DNA of 64,000 nucleotides from contig JACKLJ010000001.1 of the NCBI GenBank assembly GCA_024235955.1, positions 1,411,501-1,475,500 of the forward strand, in the 5' to 3' direction. The notes beneath the pieces were generated by a model. The model had not been told where the DNA came from. It ran no database searches and saw nothing but the letters and a program-made list of their open reading frames with translations. Each line of letters opens with the position of its first letter. Position 1 is the stretch's first letter. This document shows positions 7,097-15,327 of the stretch, in pieces. This stretch comes from Burkholderiaceae bacterium (GTDB lineage: Bacteria > Pseudomonadota > Gammaproteobacteria > Burkholderiales > Burkholderiaceae_C). The translations under genes were made by a program, and so were the position numbers.

Positions 7097-7989
7097 GGCG
7101 GCTGTGGTTCATGCTGCTGGCCCTGCTGCTCGCCGGCGCCGCGCAGGCCTACGAGATCAGGGACGACACCGGCTTCGTCACCACCTTCGACACGCCGCCG
7201 GCGCGCGTCGTGAGCGTGCTGCCCTCGCTCACCGAAACCGTGTGCGCACTCGGCGCCTGCGCGCGGTTGGTGGGGGTGGACCGCTATTCCAACTGGCCGC
7301 CCGAGGTGAAGAAGCTGCCGCAGCTGGGCGGCGGGCTGGACCCGAACGTCGAGGCCATCGCCGCGCTGCGGCCTGATGTGGTGCTGACGGCCACCTCGTC
7401 GCGCGCCGGCGTGCGGCTGCGCGCGCTCGGCCTCAAGGTGGTGCAGCTGGAGCCGAAGAGCGGCGCCGACATGCGCCGCGTGGTCACCACGCTGGGCCGG
7501 TTGCTGCAGGTGGGCGGGGCCGAGCAGCTGCTGCGCGGCATCGAGGCCGGCGTGCAGGCCGCGGCGCAGGCGCTGCCGCCGGCGGCACGCGGCCAGCGCG
7601 TGTACTTCGAGGTCAGCCCGGCGCCGCACGCGGCCGGGCGCGCCAGCTTCATCGGCGAGCTGCTGGACGCGCTGGGGCTGGTCAACATCATCGGGCCGGA
7701 GCAGGGGCCGTTTCCACGCATCAACCCCGAGGCCGTGGTGCGCGCCGCGCCGGACTTCATCATGGCCAGCCGCAATAGCCTGGCCGAGATGGCGCGCCGT
7801 CCTGGCTGGAGCAACCTGCCGGCGCTGCGCGAAGGCCATGTCTGCGCCTTTGACGGCGACGAGCGCGACATCATGGTCCGCCCCGGCCCGCGCATGGCCG
7901 AGGCGGCGCGGCTGATCGCGCGCTGCGTGGCCGGGCAGCTGGCGCCCGGCGCCAAGGCTGGTGGTGCGGGCGGGGGCGGCAAACCGTGA
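7093..7989 (+). CDS. btuF: Periplasmic cobalamin-binding protein BtuF
   Basis: A 298-residue ABC substrate-binding protein. Residues 1-19 are a signal peptide (WFMLLALLLAGAAQA). Motifs RVVSVLPSLTETVCALGACARLVGVDRYSNWP and LGGGLDPNVEAIAALRPDVVL are typical of BtuF. It delivers cobalamin or other corrinoids to BtuCD in the inner membrane. It starts on the ATG overlapping the cobU stop and overlaps btuC, which starts at GTG 7986. The C-terminus is a Gly-rich tail (GGAGGGGKP). Confidence 0.88.
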   Translation: MRRLWFMLLALLLAGAAQAYEIRDDTGFVTTFDTPPARVVSVLPSLTETVCALGACARLVGVDRYSNWPPEVKKLPQLGGGLDPNVEAIAALRPDVVLTATSSRAGVRLRALGLKVVQLEPKSGADMRRVVTTLGRLLQVGGAEQLLRGIEAGVQAAAQALPPAARGQRVYFEVSPAPHAAGRASFIGELLDALGLVNIIGPEQGPFPRINPEAVVRAAPDFIMASRNSLAEMARRPGWSNLPALREGHVCAFDGDERDIMVRPGPRMAEAARLIARCVAGQLAPGAKAGGAGGGGKP

Positions 7990-9044
7990 GCGCCTCCGCC
8001 TGGTCGGCCAGCCCCGTGCCCGCGGGCTGCGGCCACGCGCGCGCTGCCTGGCTGGGCGCCGCGCTGCTGGCGCTGGGCGTGCTGGGCCTGCTGCTTGGCG
8101 CCAGTGTGGGCAGCACGGGCCTGGGCAGCGTGTTCAAGGCGCGGCATGACCCGGTGGCCTGGCAGATCGTCTGGGACATCCGGCTGCCGCGCACGCTGGG
8201 CGCCTGGCTGGCCGGCGCGCTGCTGGGGCTGGCGGGCGCGGTGGCGCAGGGCCTGTTCCGCAACCCGCTGGCCGATCCCTACCTGCTCGGCAGCGCCTCG
8301 GGCGCGGCGCTGGCCATGGCGCTGGCCTTCGCCGTGCTGGGGGTCAGCGGGCTGGTGGCGGGCGGCTCCGGCGCTGCGCTGGCGCAGGCCGCCTCGCCCT
8401 GGCTGGCGCGGCTGGGTCTCACCGGCGCGGCCTTCGTCGGCGCGCTGGCCGGCGTGCTGCTGACGCTGGTGCTGGCGCAGGGCGTGCAGCAGACCATGCG
8501 CCTGCTGCTGGCCGGCGTGGTGGTGGGCTACGTGCTGGGCGCCGTGCGCGATCTGGTGCAGCTGGCCCAGCCCGACGTGCTGCAGGCCATGCAGGGCTTC
8601 ACGCTGGGCATCACCGGCTTCATCGGCTGGGGCGCCTGCGGCGTCATGGCGGCCATGCTGGCGCCGCTGCTGCTGGCCGCCTGGCTGCTGGCGCGCGTGC
8701 TGGACGCGCTGACGCTGGGCGAGGCCACGGCGCAGAGCCTGGGCCTGCCGCTGGCGCCGCTGCGGGCGCTGCTGATCGCCGTGCTGGCGCTGGCCACCGG
8801 CACGGCGGTGGCGCAGACCGGGCTGATCGGCTTCGTCGGCCTGGTGGCGCCGCATCTGGTGCGCGGGCTGGCGCGCAGCACGCACGGGCCGCTGCTGGTG
8901 CTGTCGGCGCTGGCCGGCGGTCTGCTGCTGATGGCGGCCGACATCGCCGCGCGCGTGCTGATCGCGCCGCAGGAGCTGCCGGTGGGCGTGCTGACGGCCG
9001 TGCTGGGGGGGGTGTATCTGCTGTGGCTGATGAAAAGACGATGA
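7986..9044 (+). CDS. btuC: Vitamin B12 ABC transporter permease BtuC
   Basis: A 352-residue FecCD-family permease with about ten membrane segments. Motifs are DIRLPRTLGAWLAGALLGLAG near residue 60, NPLADPYLLGSASGAALA, LTLGEATAQSLGLPL (the cytoplasmic loop that contacts the ATPase) and TGLIGFVGLVAPHLVRGL. It forms the membrane channel of the BtuCDF importer. The start is GTG 7986, overlapping the btuF stop codon; no better start exists nearby. A type-2 repeat follows immediately after the stop and separates it from btuD. Confidence 0.9.
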   Translation: MSASAWSASPVPAGCGHARAAWLGAALLALGVLGLLLGASVGSTGLGSVFKARHDPVAWQIVWDIRLPRTLGAWLAGALLGLAGAVAQGLFRNPLADPYLLGSASGAALAMALAFAVLGVSGLVAGGSGAALAQAASPWLARLGLTGAAFVGALAGVLLTLVLAQGVQQTMRLLLAGVVVGYVLGAVRDLVQLAQPDVLQAMQGFTLGITGFIGWGACGVMAAMLAPLLLAAWLLARVLDALTLGEATAQSLGLPLAPLRALLIAVLALATGTAVAQTGLIGFVGLVAPHLVRGLARSTHGPLLVLSALAGGLLLMAADIAARVLIAPQELPVGVLTAVLGGVYLLWLMKRR

Positions 9045-9165
9045 CCCCCCTGAGTCGCTTCGCGCCTTCCCCCCTCTTACTTCGTGAGGGGGGACGACGC
9101 CAGTGCTCGGTGCAAGCCCGAGCACGGCGTCCGCTGGCATGGCCTGCTCCGCGGCCCTCCGGCCC
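9045..9165 (+). repeat. Type-2 repeat element between btuC and btuD
   Basis: Starts directly after the btuC TGA with CCCCCCTGAGTCGCTTCGCGCC. A CCCCCTC...GAGGGGGG hairpin and a GTGCTCGG-N6-CCGAGCAC hairpin follow, then GCATGGCCTGCTCCGCGG. Confidence 0.85.
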
Positions 9166-9225
9166 GTGTCACCCTCTCCGCCTGGGGGTGGGCAGGCCTG
9201 GGATGTGGGGCGCGGGAGCAGCGCC

Positions 9226-10065
9226 ATGACCTTCCCCAATACTACTGAAAACATAGCTGTCTGCGCCCGCCTGGCAAGCGCCAGCATCGGAAAACACCGC
9301 ATCCTGCACGGCATCGGGCTGGATCTGGCGCCGGGGCGCTGGGTGGCGGTGGTGGGGCCCAACGGGGCGGGCAAGTCGACGCTGTTGCGGGTGCTGGCCG
9401 GGTTGCTGCCGTGCGAGGGCAGGGTGGATCTGCTGGGCCGCGCGCTGCACGACTGGCCTTCGCGCCAGCGGGCCGCGCGGCTGGCCTGGCTGGGGCAGAC
9501 CGAGGCGGGCAGCGACGACCTGCTGGCCTGGGACGTGGCCATGCTCGGCCGCCTGCCGCACCGCGCCTGGCTGGCCGCGCCGGGGCCGGCCGACCATGCC
9601 GCCGTGGAGCAGGCGCTGCACGCCACCCAGGCCTGGGAACTGCGCGGCCGCCGGCTGGGCGAGCTGTCTGGCGGCGAGCGCCAGCGCGTGCTGCTGGCGC
9701 GCGCGCTGGCCGTGCAGGCCCCGGTGCTGCTGATGGACGAGCCGCTGGCGCACCTTGATCCGCCGCACCAGGCCGACTGGATTGCCGTCGTGCGCGCGCT
9801 GGCCGCCGGTGGTGCGCTGGTGCTGAGCGTGCTGCACGAACTGGGCGTGGCCCTGCAGGCCGATGAACTGGTGATCGTGCGCGAGGGCCGCGTGACGCAC
9901 CACGGCGCTTGCGCCAGCCCCGACACCCACCGCGCCCTGCGCGCCGCCTTCGACGACCGCGTGGCCGTGCACCCGGTGGCCGGCCAGTGGGTGGCGCTGC
10001 CCAGGGTGCCTGAACTCACCGCCAGCCCGCCACGCGCGCGCCCGGAGCCCAGCCATGCAGATTGA
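9226..10065 (+). CDS. btuD: Vitamin B12 ABC transporter ATP-binding protein BtuD
   Basis: A 279-residue ABC ATPase. It has Walker A GPNGAGKST, signature LSGGERQR, Walker B VLLMDEP and the switch His in SVLHEL. It powers corrinoid import through BtuC. Residues about 8-22 (ENIAVCARLASAS) are encoded by a reversed type-1 repeat, so the region just before the first beta strand comes from repeat DNA. The ATG at 9226 is the only start that leaves out the type-2 element; the frame is open further upstream through it. The end overlaps cobO by 11 bases. Confidence 0.9.
   Translation: MTFPNTTENIAVCARLASASIGKHRILHGIGLDLAPGRWVAVVGPNGAGKSTLLRVLAGLLPCEGRVDLLGRALHDWPSRQRAARLAWLGQTEAGSDDLLAWDVAMLGRLPHRAWLAAPGPADHAAVEQALHATQAWELRGRRLGELSGGERQRVLLARALAVQAPVLLMDEPLAHLDPPHQADWIAVVRALAAGGALVLSVLHELGVALQADELVIVREGRVTHHGACASPDTHRALRAAFDDRVAVHPVAGQWVALPRVPELTASPPRARPEPSHAD
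9247..9292 (-). repeat. Type-1 repeat copy at the 5' end of btuD, in frame
   Basis: Reverse copy: CATAGCTGTCTGCGCCCGCC followed by a diverged right part. It encodes residues about 8-22 of BtuD. Confidence 0.65.
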
Positions 10066-10636
10066 ATCACCCCCTACCGAACGCAATGCCGCCAAGCCCG
10101 AGGGCGAGCGCCGCGGCCTGCTGCTGGTGCATACGGGCGACGGCAAGGGCAAGAGCACGGCCGCCTTCGGCCTCGCGCTGCGTGCCTTCGGGCGCCGGCA
10201 CGTGCATGGGCGGCAGGTGCGCATCTTCCAGTTCATGAAGGTGCCCACGGCGCGCTTCGGCGAGCATCGCATGTTCGAGCAGATCGGCCTGCCCATCGAA
10301 GGGTTGGGCGACGGCTTCAGCTGGAAGAGCCGGGATCTGGACCACTCCGCCGAGCTGGCCCGCGCCGGCTGGCAGCGTGCGCGTGCCGCCATCCTGGACG
10401 GCGAGCATTTCCTGGTGGTGCTGGACGAGATCACCTACCCGCTGATCTACGGCTGGCTGCCGCTGGACGACGTGCTGCAGACCCTGCGGCAGCGGCCGAA
10501 GGACGTGCACGTATGCCTGACAGGCCGCCGCTGCCCGCCGGAGCTGATCGAACTGGCCGACACGGTGACCGAGATGACGCTGGTCAAGCACGCCTACCGG
10601 GCCGGCGTGCCGGCCCAGCGGGGCATCGAGGATTGA
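10055..10636 (+). CDS. cobO: Cob(I)yrinic acid a,c-diamide adenosyltransferase
   Basis: A 193-residue CobO/BtuR/CobA-type ATP:corrinoid adenosyltransferase. The modified P-loop GDGKGKSTAAFG is at about 28-39, then QVRIFQFMK, VVLDEITYPLIYGWL, VCLTGRRCPPELIELADTVTEM and the closing AQRGIED. It attaches the 5'-deoxyadenosyl group to reduced corrinoid, the entry step for salvaged cobinamide and cobyrinic acid diamide. It overlaps btuD and ends the first half of the B12 cluster. The next gene is on the other strand. Confidence 0.93.
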   Translation: MQIESPPTERNAAKPEGERRGLLLVHTGDGKGKSTAAFGLALRAFGRRHVHGRQVRIFQFMKVPTARFGEHRMFEQIGLPIEGLGDGFSWKSRDLDHSAELARAGWQRARAAILDGEHFLVVLDEITYPLIYGWLPLDDVLQTLRQRPKDVHVCLTGRRCPPELIELADTVTEMTLVKHAYRAGVPAQRGIED

Positions 10637-10722
10637 GCGTGAAGGCGGCGGCGCGGTACCTCGCGGCGTGCGCCGCCGGGGCGGTCAGGCCGGGCCGGCC
10701 GCGGCCGGCGCCGGCCAACGGC

Positions 10723-12174
10723 TCAGGGGCAACTGCCGCCCGATTGCACGATGCCGGCGCGCAGCGCCTGCACGCCGGCGCTGTCGTCCGGCCCGAAGGT
10801 GTTGCGCGTGTAGGTGCAGCCGTAGGTGGGCGAGGCCACGGTGGTGGCGGTCAGCACGTCGTCGCCGCCCGGCTTCACGCCGGTGGTTTCCCACTGCACC
10901 ATGGCGTCGAAGGCTTCTTCCTGTTCGGCCGTCGTGAAGTCGCAGTGGGTCACGCCGCGAATGGCGCGCTGCACCAGGTGGCCGCTGCTGCCGTTGGTGG
11001 CGGCGCGGCGGGCGTAGGTCTGCTCCATGCTGAAGGGCACGAACAGGTCGCCCAGCGTGTGGATGCTGACCACCGGCACGCTGAACTGGCCGTTGACCTG
11101 CGGCACCCAGCGCAGGCCGTCGGTGCGCAGGCGGTTGGCTTCCGGATCCGCGTGCAGGCGCTGCACCGTGGCGTTGAGCGCGGCGCTGGCAGCGGGGTCT
11201 CCGTCGATCAGGTAGGTGAAGCCGGTGGTGTCGATGATCGGCAGGTTCAGGATGCCGTCCAGCGTGCTGTCCGAGTTGAAGGCCACGCCGAAGGTGGAGC
11301 CGAAGCTGCCGCCGAAGGCCCAGCCCTGCGTGAACATGGGCCGCGGGCCGCCGGTCAGGTTCATGACGATGTCCAGGTAGGTCATACCCAGCGCCGTGGG
11401 GGTCATGGTGGTGCTGGTGGCGCTCGGGAACTGGCTGAACAGCTGGCTGGTGACGGAGCCGGCGATGCTGGCCCAGCTGTCGGCCGGCGTGTTGGTGTAG
11501 CCGGTGAGGGCCTGGGCGGCCATTTTCATGGCGCCGAACTCGTTGAACAGCTCGCGGTCGCCCACCACGCCGCACATGGGCACGGCGCCGTCGTAGTGCA
11601 CCTTGTGGTTGGCGGTGTCGAGCGTCTCCTGCTCCACCGCCGCGGCCGTGATGTGGCCGCCCATCGAATGGCCGGTGATGTAGATCTTGCTCGGCTTCTT
11701 GAGCGGCCGGCCGTTGGCGATGGCGATGGTGTTGAACGCCTGCGCCAGTGCGTTGGTGTCTTCCACCCCGGCGCGCACGTCGTAGTAGTTCTTGCTGTAG
11801 CTGGAAGCCGCCCAGGCGTAACCCTGCTCGATCAGGTGGCGGCGGATGGAGGGGTTGCTGATCGTCAGCGCCGAGCCTTCGCCCGCATAGCCGTGCGCGT
11901 ACATCACGAGCTTGCCGTTCCAGTTGGCCGGCACCTCCACGCGGTAGGCGGCGCCACCCAGCACGCCGGACCAGCGGCTGGTGGCCGTCACGTCCACCGT
12001 GTCGCCCTGCGCGGGCGTCATCGCGGTGAAGGCGGGGATGCTGGCGGTGGAGAAGGTGCGCCCGTCCTGCGGTCGCGTTTCCTCGGGTACGGAACTGCTG
12101 CTGCCGCCACCGCACGCGGTGAGCAGGGCGCTGGCGGCCAGGGCGATGAGGGTGAGGCGGCGGTTCGGTGCCAT
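10723..12174 (-). CDS. Lipoprotein alpha/beta-hydrolase (secreted esterase-like)
   Basis: A 483-residue protein with a lipoprotein signal: the lipobox LLTACGGG puts the lipidated Cys near residue 21. A Ser-rich linker follows. The hydrolase part has an oxyanion region (KLVMYAHGYAGEG), the nucleophile elbow ITGHSMGGH and a likely catalytic His in GVTHCDF. A large cap of about 150 residues separates the elbow from the rest. The substrate is unknown. The ATG at 12174 directly precedes the signal peptide. It lies convergent to cobO and divergent from the restriction enzyme, with no link to B12 genes. Confidence 0.75.
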   Translation of the reverse strand: MAPNRRLTLIALAASALLTACGGGSSSSVPEETRPQDGRTFSTASIPAFTAMTPAQGDTVDVTATSRWSGVLGGAAYRVEVPANWNGKLVMYAHGYAGEGSALTISNPSIRRHLIEQGYAWAASSYSKNYYDVRAGVEDTNALAQAFNTIAIANGRPLKKPSKIYITGHSMGGHITAAAVEQETLDTANHKVHYDGAVPMCGVVGDRELFNEFGAMKMAAQALTGYTNTPADSWASIAGSVTSQLFSQFPSATSTTMTPTALGMTYLDIVMNLTGGPRPMFTQGWAFGGSFGSTFGVAFNSDSTLDGILNLPIIDTTGFTYLIDGDPAASAALNATVQRLHADPEANRLRTDGLRWVPQVNGQFSVPVVSIHTLGDLFVPFSMEQTYARRAATNGSSGHLVQRAIRGVTHCDFTTAEQEEAFDAMVQWETTGVKPGGDDVLTATTVASPTYGCTYTRNTFGPDDSAGVQALRAGIVQSGGSCP

Positions 12175-12384
12175 GGTGGAGTCTCCTGGTGGTCCTTGTG
12201 GTGGTCGCGCCTGCCAATTCCGCGGCGGTGCGCTCCCTGACATTGGTGCATAGCGGGCGCTCGCGCGGATCGGGGATTACCCTTGCGATGCGTCATCCAG
12301 GTGATAGCTCGCCGACAGGTCGGCGACGGTTGCGCCGCTCGCGCTAAGCTCGCTCTCCGGACTCCCAGCAGCTCCCTCTGACCC

Positions 12385-15327
12385 ATGCCCCTGTCCTGGA
12401 ACGAAATCAAGTCCCGCGCCATGGCGTTCTCGCGCCGCTGGGAAGACGCGGCCGACGAAAAGCAGCAGTCCATCCCGTTCTGGATCGACTTCTTCGAGGT
12501 CTTCGGCCTTACCAACCGCCGCGTCGCCAGTTTCGAGCACGCCGTCAAGAAGCACGGTGGCGGCCAGGGCTATGTCGATCTGTTCTGGCCCGGCCAGATG
12601 CTGGTGGAGCAGAAATCGCGCGGCAAGCCGCTGGAGCCCGCCTACGAGCAGGCCCTGGGCTACTTTCCTGGCATCGCCGAGCGCGATCTGCCCCACACCC
12701 TGGTGGTGTGCGATTTCGCGCGTTTCCGCGTGATCGACCTCGACGCGCGCCGCGACATCACGTTCCCGCTCAAGGACCTGCACAAGCATGTGCGCTGGTT
12801 CGGCTTCATCGCCGGCTACCAGGCGCAGGAAATCAAGCCGCAGGATCCGGTCAACATCAGGGCCGCCGAGCGCATGGGCCGCCTGCACGACGCACTGCGC
12901 CAGAGCGGCTACGCCGGCCACCCGCTCGAAGTGCTGCTGGTGCGCCTGCTGTTCTGCCTGTTCGCCGACGACACCGCCATCTTCCCGGCCCAGAGCTTTC
13001 GCGACTTCATCGAGGAACGCACCGCGCCTGACGGCTCCGACCTCGGCCCCCGCCTGGCGCAGCTCTTTCAGGTGCTCAACACCCCGGACGAGGGGCGGGG
13101 CCGCAACCTCGACGAGCAGCTGCGCGGCTTCCCCTACGTCAACGGCAGGCTGTTTGCCGAGAGCCTGCCCATCGCCGACTTCGACGCCGCCACGCGCGAA
13201 GCCCTGCTCAATGCCTGCGCGCTGGATTGGTCCGCCATCAGCCCGGCCATCTTTGGCAGCCTGTTCCAGTCCATCATGGACGACAAGGCGCGCCGCAACC
13301 TGGGTGCGCACTACACGTCGGAGGAGAACATCCTCAAGCTCATCGGCCCGCTGTTCCTGGGCGAACTGCGCGCCGAGTTCGCGAAAGTGAAGGGCCACCG
13401 CAACAGGCTGTTCGACTTTCACAAGAAGCTGCGCACGCTCACCTTCTTCGACCCGGCCTGCGGCTGCGGCAACTTCCTGGTCGTCAGCTACCGCGAACTG
13501 CGCCTGCTGGAGCTCGACGTGCTGCGCGCCGCCGCCGAGTTGCAGGGCCACGCCGGCCAGCGCAGTGTCGACGTGCACCAGCTCATCGGCGTCGACGTGG
13601 ACCAGTTCCACGGCATCGAGATCGAGGAATTCCCGGCCCAGATCGCCCAGGTCGCGCTGTGGCTGGCCGACCACCAGATGAACCTGCGCGTGAGCGAGGA
13701 ATTCGGCCAGTACTTCGCCCGCATACCGCTCAAGACCAGCCCGCGCATCGTGCACGGCAACGCGCTCACGCTCGACTGGCAGGGCGTGCTGCCGGCGGCG
13801 CGGTGCAGCTACCTGCTGGGCAACCCGCCCTTCGTGGGCGCCAAGTACATGGACGACGCCCAGCGCCAGGACACGCGCGCCGTGTTCGCCGGCATCGACA
13901 ATGCCGGCCTGCTCGACCTCGTCGCCGCCTGGTATGTCAAGGCCGCGCGCTACCTGCGGGATGCTCTGGCTCCCGCCCCCGCCGGGGGAGGGCAGGGGTG
14001 GGGGCCAGTGGCGCCTCCCGGCCCGGCTGCCTCGCCGGGCGCCGCCGGCCCCCATCCCAACCTTCCCCCGGCAGGGGAAGGGGTGAAAGCTGCCTTCGTT
14101 TCCACCAACAGCATCACCCAGGGCGAGCAGGTGGGCGTGCTCTGGGGCTGGCTGCTGGGGCAGGGCGTGCACATCCACTTCGCCCACCGCACCTTCGCCT
14201 GGAGCAACGAGGCGCGCGGCAAGGCCGCCGTGCACTGCGTCATCATCGGCTTCGGGCTGCAAGACCTGCCCGGCAAGCTGATTTACGAGTACGAGGACAT
14301 CAGGGGCGAGCCGCACGCCGTGCCGGCGGCCAACATCAACCCCTACCTGGTGGATGGTTCGGATGTTCTTGTCGCCCCTCGCATGCATCCCGTCGGAGCA
14401 GTTCCTCCAATTGCGAATGGCAGCATTCCAGCAGACGGTGGCAATTTGATTCTCGACCAGGAATCTCGCACGGCGTTGTTAGCCGCTGAACCTGCGGCTG
14501 CGGCGTGGCTTCGACCGTATCTTGGTGCGGAAGGTTTCATACGCAATGAGCCCCGGTACTGCCTTTGGCTGAAGCACTGTCCGCCGAGCACACTCCGCTC
14601 GATGCCGCTGATCGTTGCGCGCGTCCGCAGCGTGCAAATGATGCGCGAGCGCAGCGAGAAGGACGCGACCCGCCGCAAAGCTGCAACGCCGATGCTGTTT
14701 ACCGAGGATCGCCAACCCGAATCCGGGAGGTATTTGGCAGTTCCTCGAACGTCGTCTGAAAACAGGCACTACCTTCCTCTGGGCTATTTGTCCCATGAGG
14801 TCATTGCAGCGAACGACTTACAGATCGTTCCCAACGCAGCGCTGTTCCACTTCGGCGTGCTCTCAAGTCGCATGCATCGCGTCTGGGTGGACATCACCTC
14901 CGGGCGGTTAAAGAGCGACATTCGTTATTCCGTCAAATTGACCTACAACACGTTCCCCTGGCCCTTCTGTGCCCAGGATTCAGAACAAAAAGTGGCTCCA
15001 GCCCAGGCGCAGCAGGCGCAGGTAGCTATCGAAAAAGAAGCGCAAGCGGTGCTGGACGCGCGCGCCGCGTTCCCCGGCAGCAGCCTGGCCGACCTGTACG
15101 ACCCGCTCACCATGCCGCCCTTGCTGCTCAAGGCGCACCAGCGGCTTGACGCGGCGGTGGACAAGGCCTACCAGCTGGCCGGCGGCCCCAAAAGCTACCG
15201 CAACGACGCCGAGCGCGTGGCCTTTCTGTTCACGCTCTACCAGCGCCTGACCAGCCTGCTGCCGGCGACCGGCGCCAGGGCCGGCAAGCCGCCCCGCGCC
15301 CGCGCCGCACGGAGCGCCGCGCCATGA
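12385..15327 (+). CDS. MmeI-like (type IIL/IIG) restriction-modification enzyme
   Basis: A 980-residue protein joining nuclease, methyltransferase and target recognition in one chain, like MmeI. The N-terminal nuclease has a D-x9-ExK site (VDLFWPGQMLVEQK). A helical spacer with FLFADD-type residues follows, then motif X GAHYTSEENI, motif I DPACGCGNF (usual form GSGNF) and motif IV NPPFVG. The target recognition domain (residues about 655-860) is visibly AT-richer than the rest. Two repeats are inserted in frame: 13970-14086 in the methyltransferase domain and a type-1 copy at 14978-15043 between the recognition and C-terminal domains. It cuts the B12 cluster together with its neighbours. Confidence 0.85.
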   Translation: MPLSWNEIKSRAMAFSRRWEDAADEKQQSIPFWIDFFEVFGLTNRRVASFEHAVKKHGGGQGYVDLFWPGQMLVEQKSRGKPLEPAYEQALGYFPGIAERDLPHTLVVCDFARFRVIDLDARRDITFPLKDLHKHVRWFGFIAGYQAQEIKPQDPVNIRAAERMGRLHDALRQSGYAGHPLEVLLVRLLFCLFADDTAIFPAQSFRDFIEERTAPDGSDLGPRLAQLFQVLNTPDEGRGRNLDEQLRGFPYVNGRLFAESLPIADFDAATREALLNACALDWSAISPAIFGSLFQSIMDDKARRNLGAHYTSEENILKLIGPLFLGELRAEFAKVKGHRNRLFDFHKKLRTLTFFDPACGCGNFLVVSYRELRLLELDVLRAAAELQGHAGQRSVDVHQLIGVDVDQFHGIEIEEFPAQIAQVALWLADHQMNLRVSEEFGQYFARIPLKTSPRIVHGNALTLDWQGVLPAARCSYLLGNPPFVGAKYMDDAQRQDTRAVFAGIDNAGLLDLVAAWYVKAARYLRDALAPAPAGGGQGWGPVAPPGPAASPGAAGPHPNLPPAGEGVKAAFVSTNSITQGEQVGVLWGWLLGQGVHIHFAHRTFAWSNEARGKAAVHCVIIGFGLQDLPGKLIYEYEDIRGEPHAVPAANINPYLVDGSDVLVAPRMHPVGAVPPIANGSIPADGGNLILDQESRTALLAAEPAAAAWLRPYLGAEGFIRNEPRYCLWLKHCPPSTLRSMPLIVARVRSVQMMRERSEKDATRRKAATPMLFTEDRQPESGRYLAVPRTSSENRHYLPLGYLSHEVIAANDLQIVPNAALFHFGVLSSRMHRVWVDITSGRLKSDIRYSVKLTYNTFPWPFCAQDSEQKVAPAQAQQAQVAIEKEAQAVLDARAAFPGSSLADLYDPLTMPPLLLKAHQRLDAAVDKAYQLAGGPKSYRNDAERVAFLFTLYQRLTSLLPATGARAGKPPRARAARSAAP
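13970..14086 (+). repeat. GC-rich inverted repeat inserted in frame in the restriction enzyme gene
   Basis: 117 bases with GCCGGGGGAGGGCAGGGGTGGGGGCC on the left and the inverse, GGCCCCCATCCCAACCTTCCCCCGGC, on the right. It encodes a Pro/Gly/Ala-rich loop of about 39 residues between KAARYLRDAL and GVKAAFVSTNS, which are contiguous in relatives as far as I recall. Confidence 0.75.
14978..15043 (+). repeat. Type-1 repeat copy inside the first MmeI-like gene, in frame
   Basis: TTCAGAACAAAAAGTGGCTCCAGCCC and GCAGGCGCAGGTAGCTAT; read as SEQKVAPAQAQQAQVAI, the same frame as in cobU. Confidence 0.85.

Noticed and set aside
7284..10070. 928-codon reverse open frame opposite btuF, btuC and btuD
   Set aside because: Low-complexity Ala/Arg/Gln-rich translation typical of antisense frames in GC-rich DNA; the forward genes have clear family motifs.
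10637..10722. Terminator between cobO and the convergent hydrolase
   Set aside because: GC-rich inverted repeats are present but there is no T run on either strand.
10513..12240. 575-codon forward open frame opposite the lipoprotein hydrolase
   Set aside because: No recognisable motif and a composition typical of antisense frames; the reverse-strand hydrolase has a lipobox and nucleophile elbow.
12305..12330. GCCGACAGGTCGGC hairpin before the first MmeI-like gene as an operator
   Set aside because: Short GC-rich hairpins are frequent here and no promoter is evident beside it.
12277..14388. Long reverse open frame opposite the first MmeI-like gene
   Set aside because: The forward protein has nuclease and methyltransferase motifs; the reverse one is a composition artefact.
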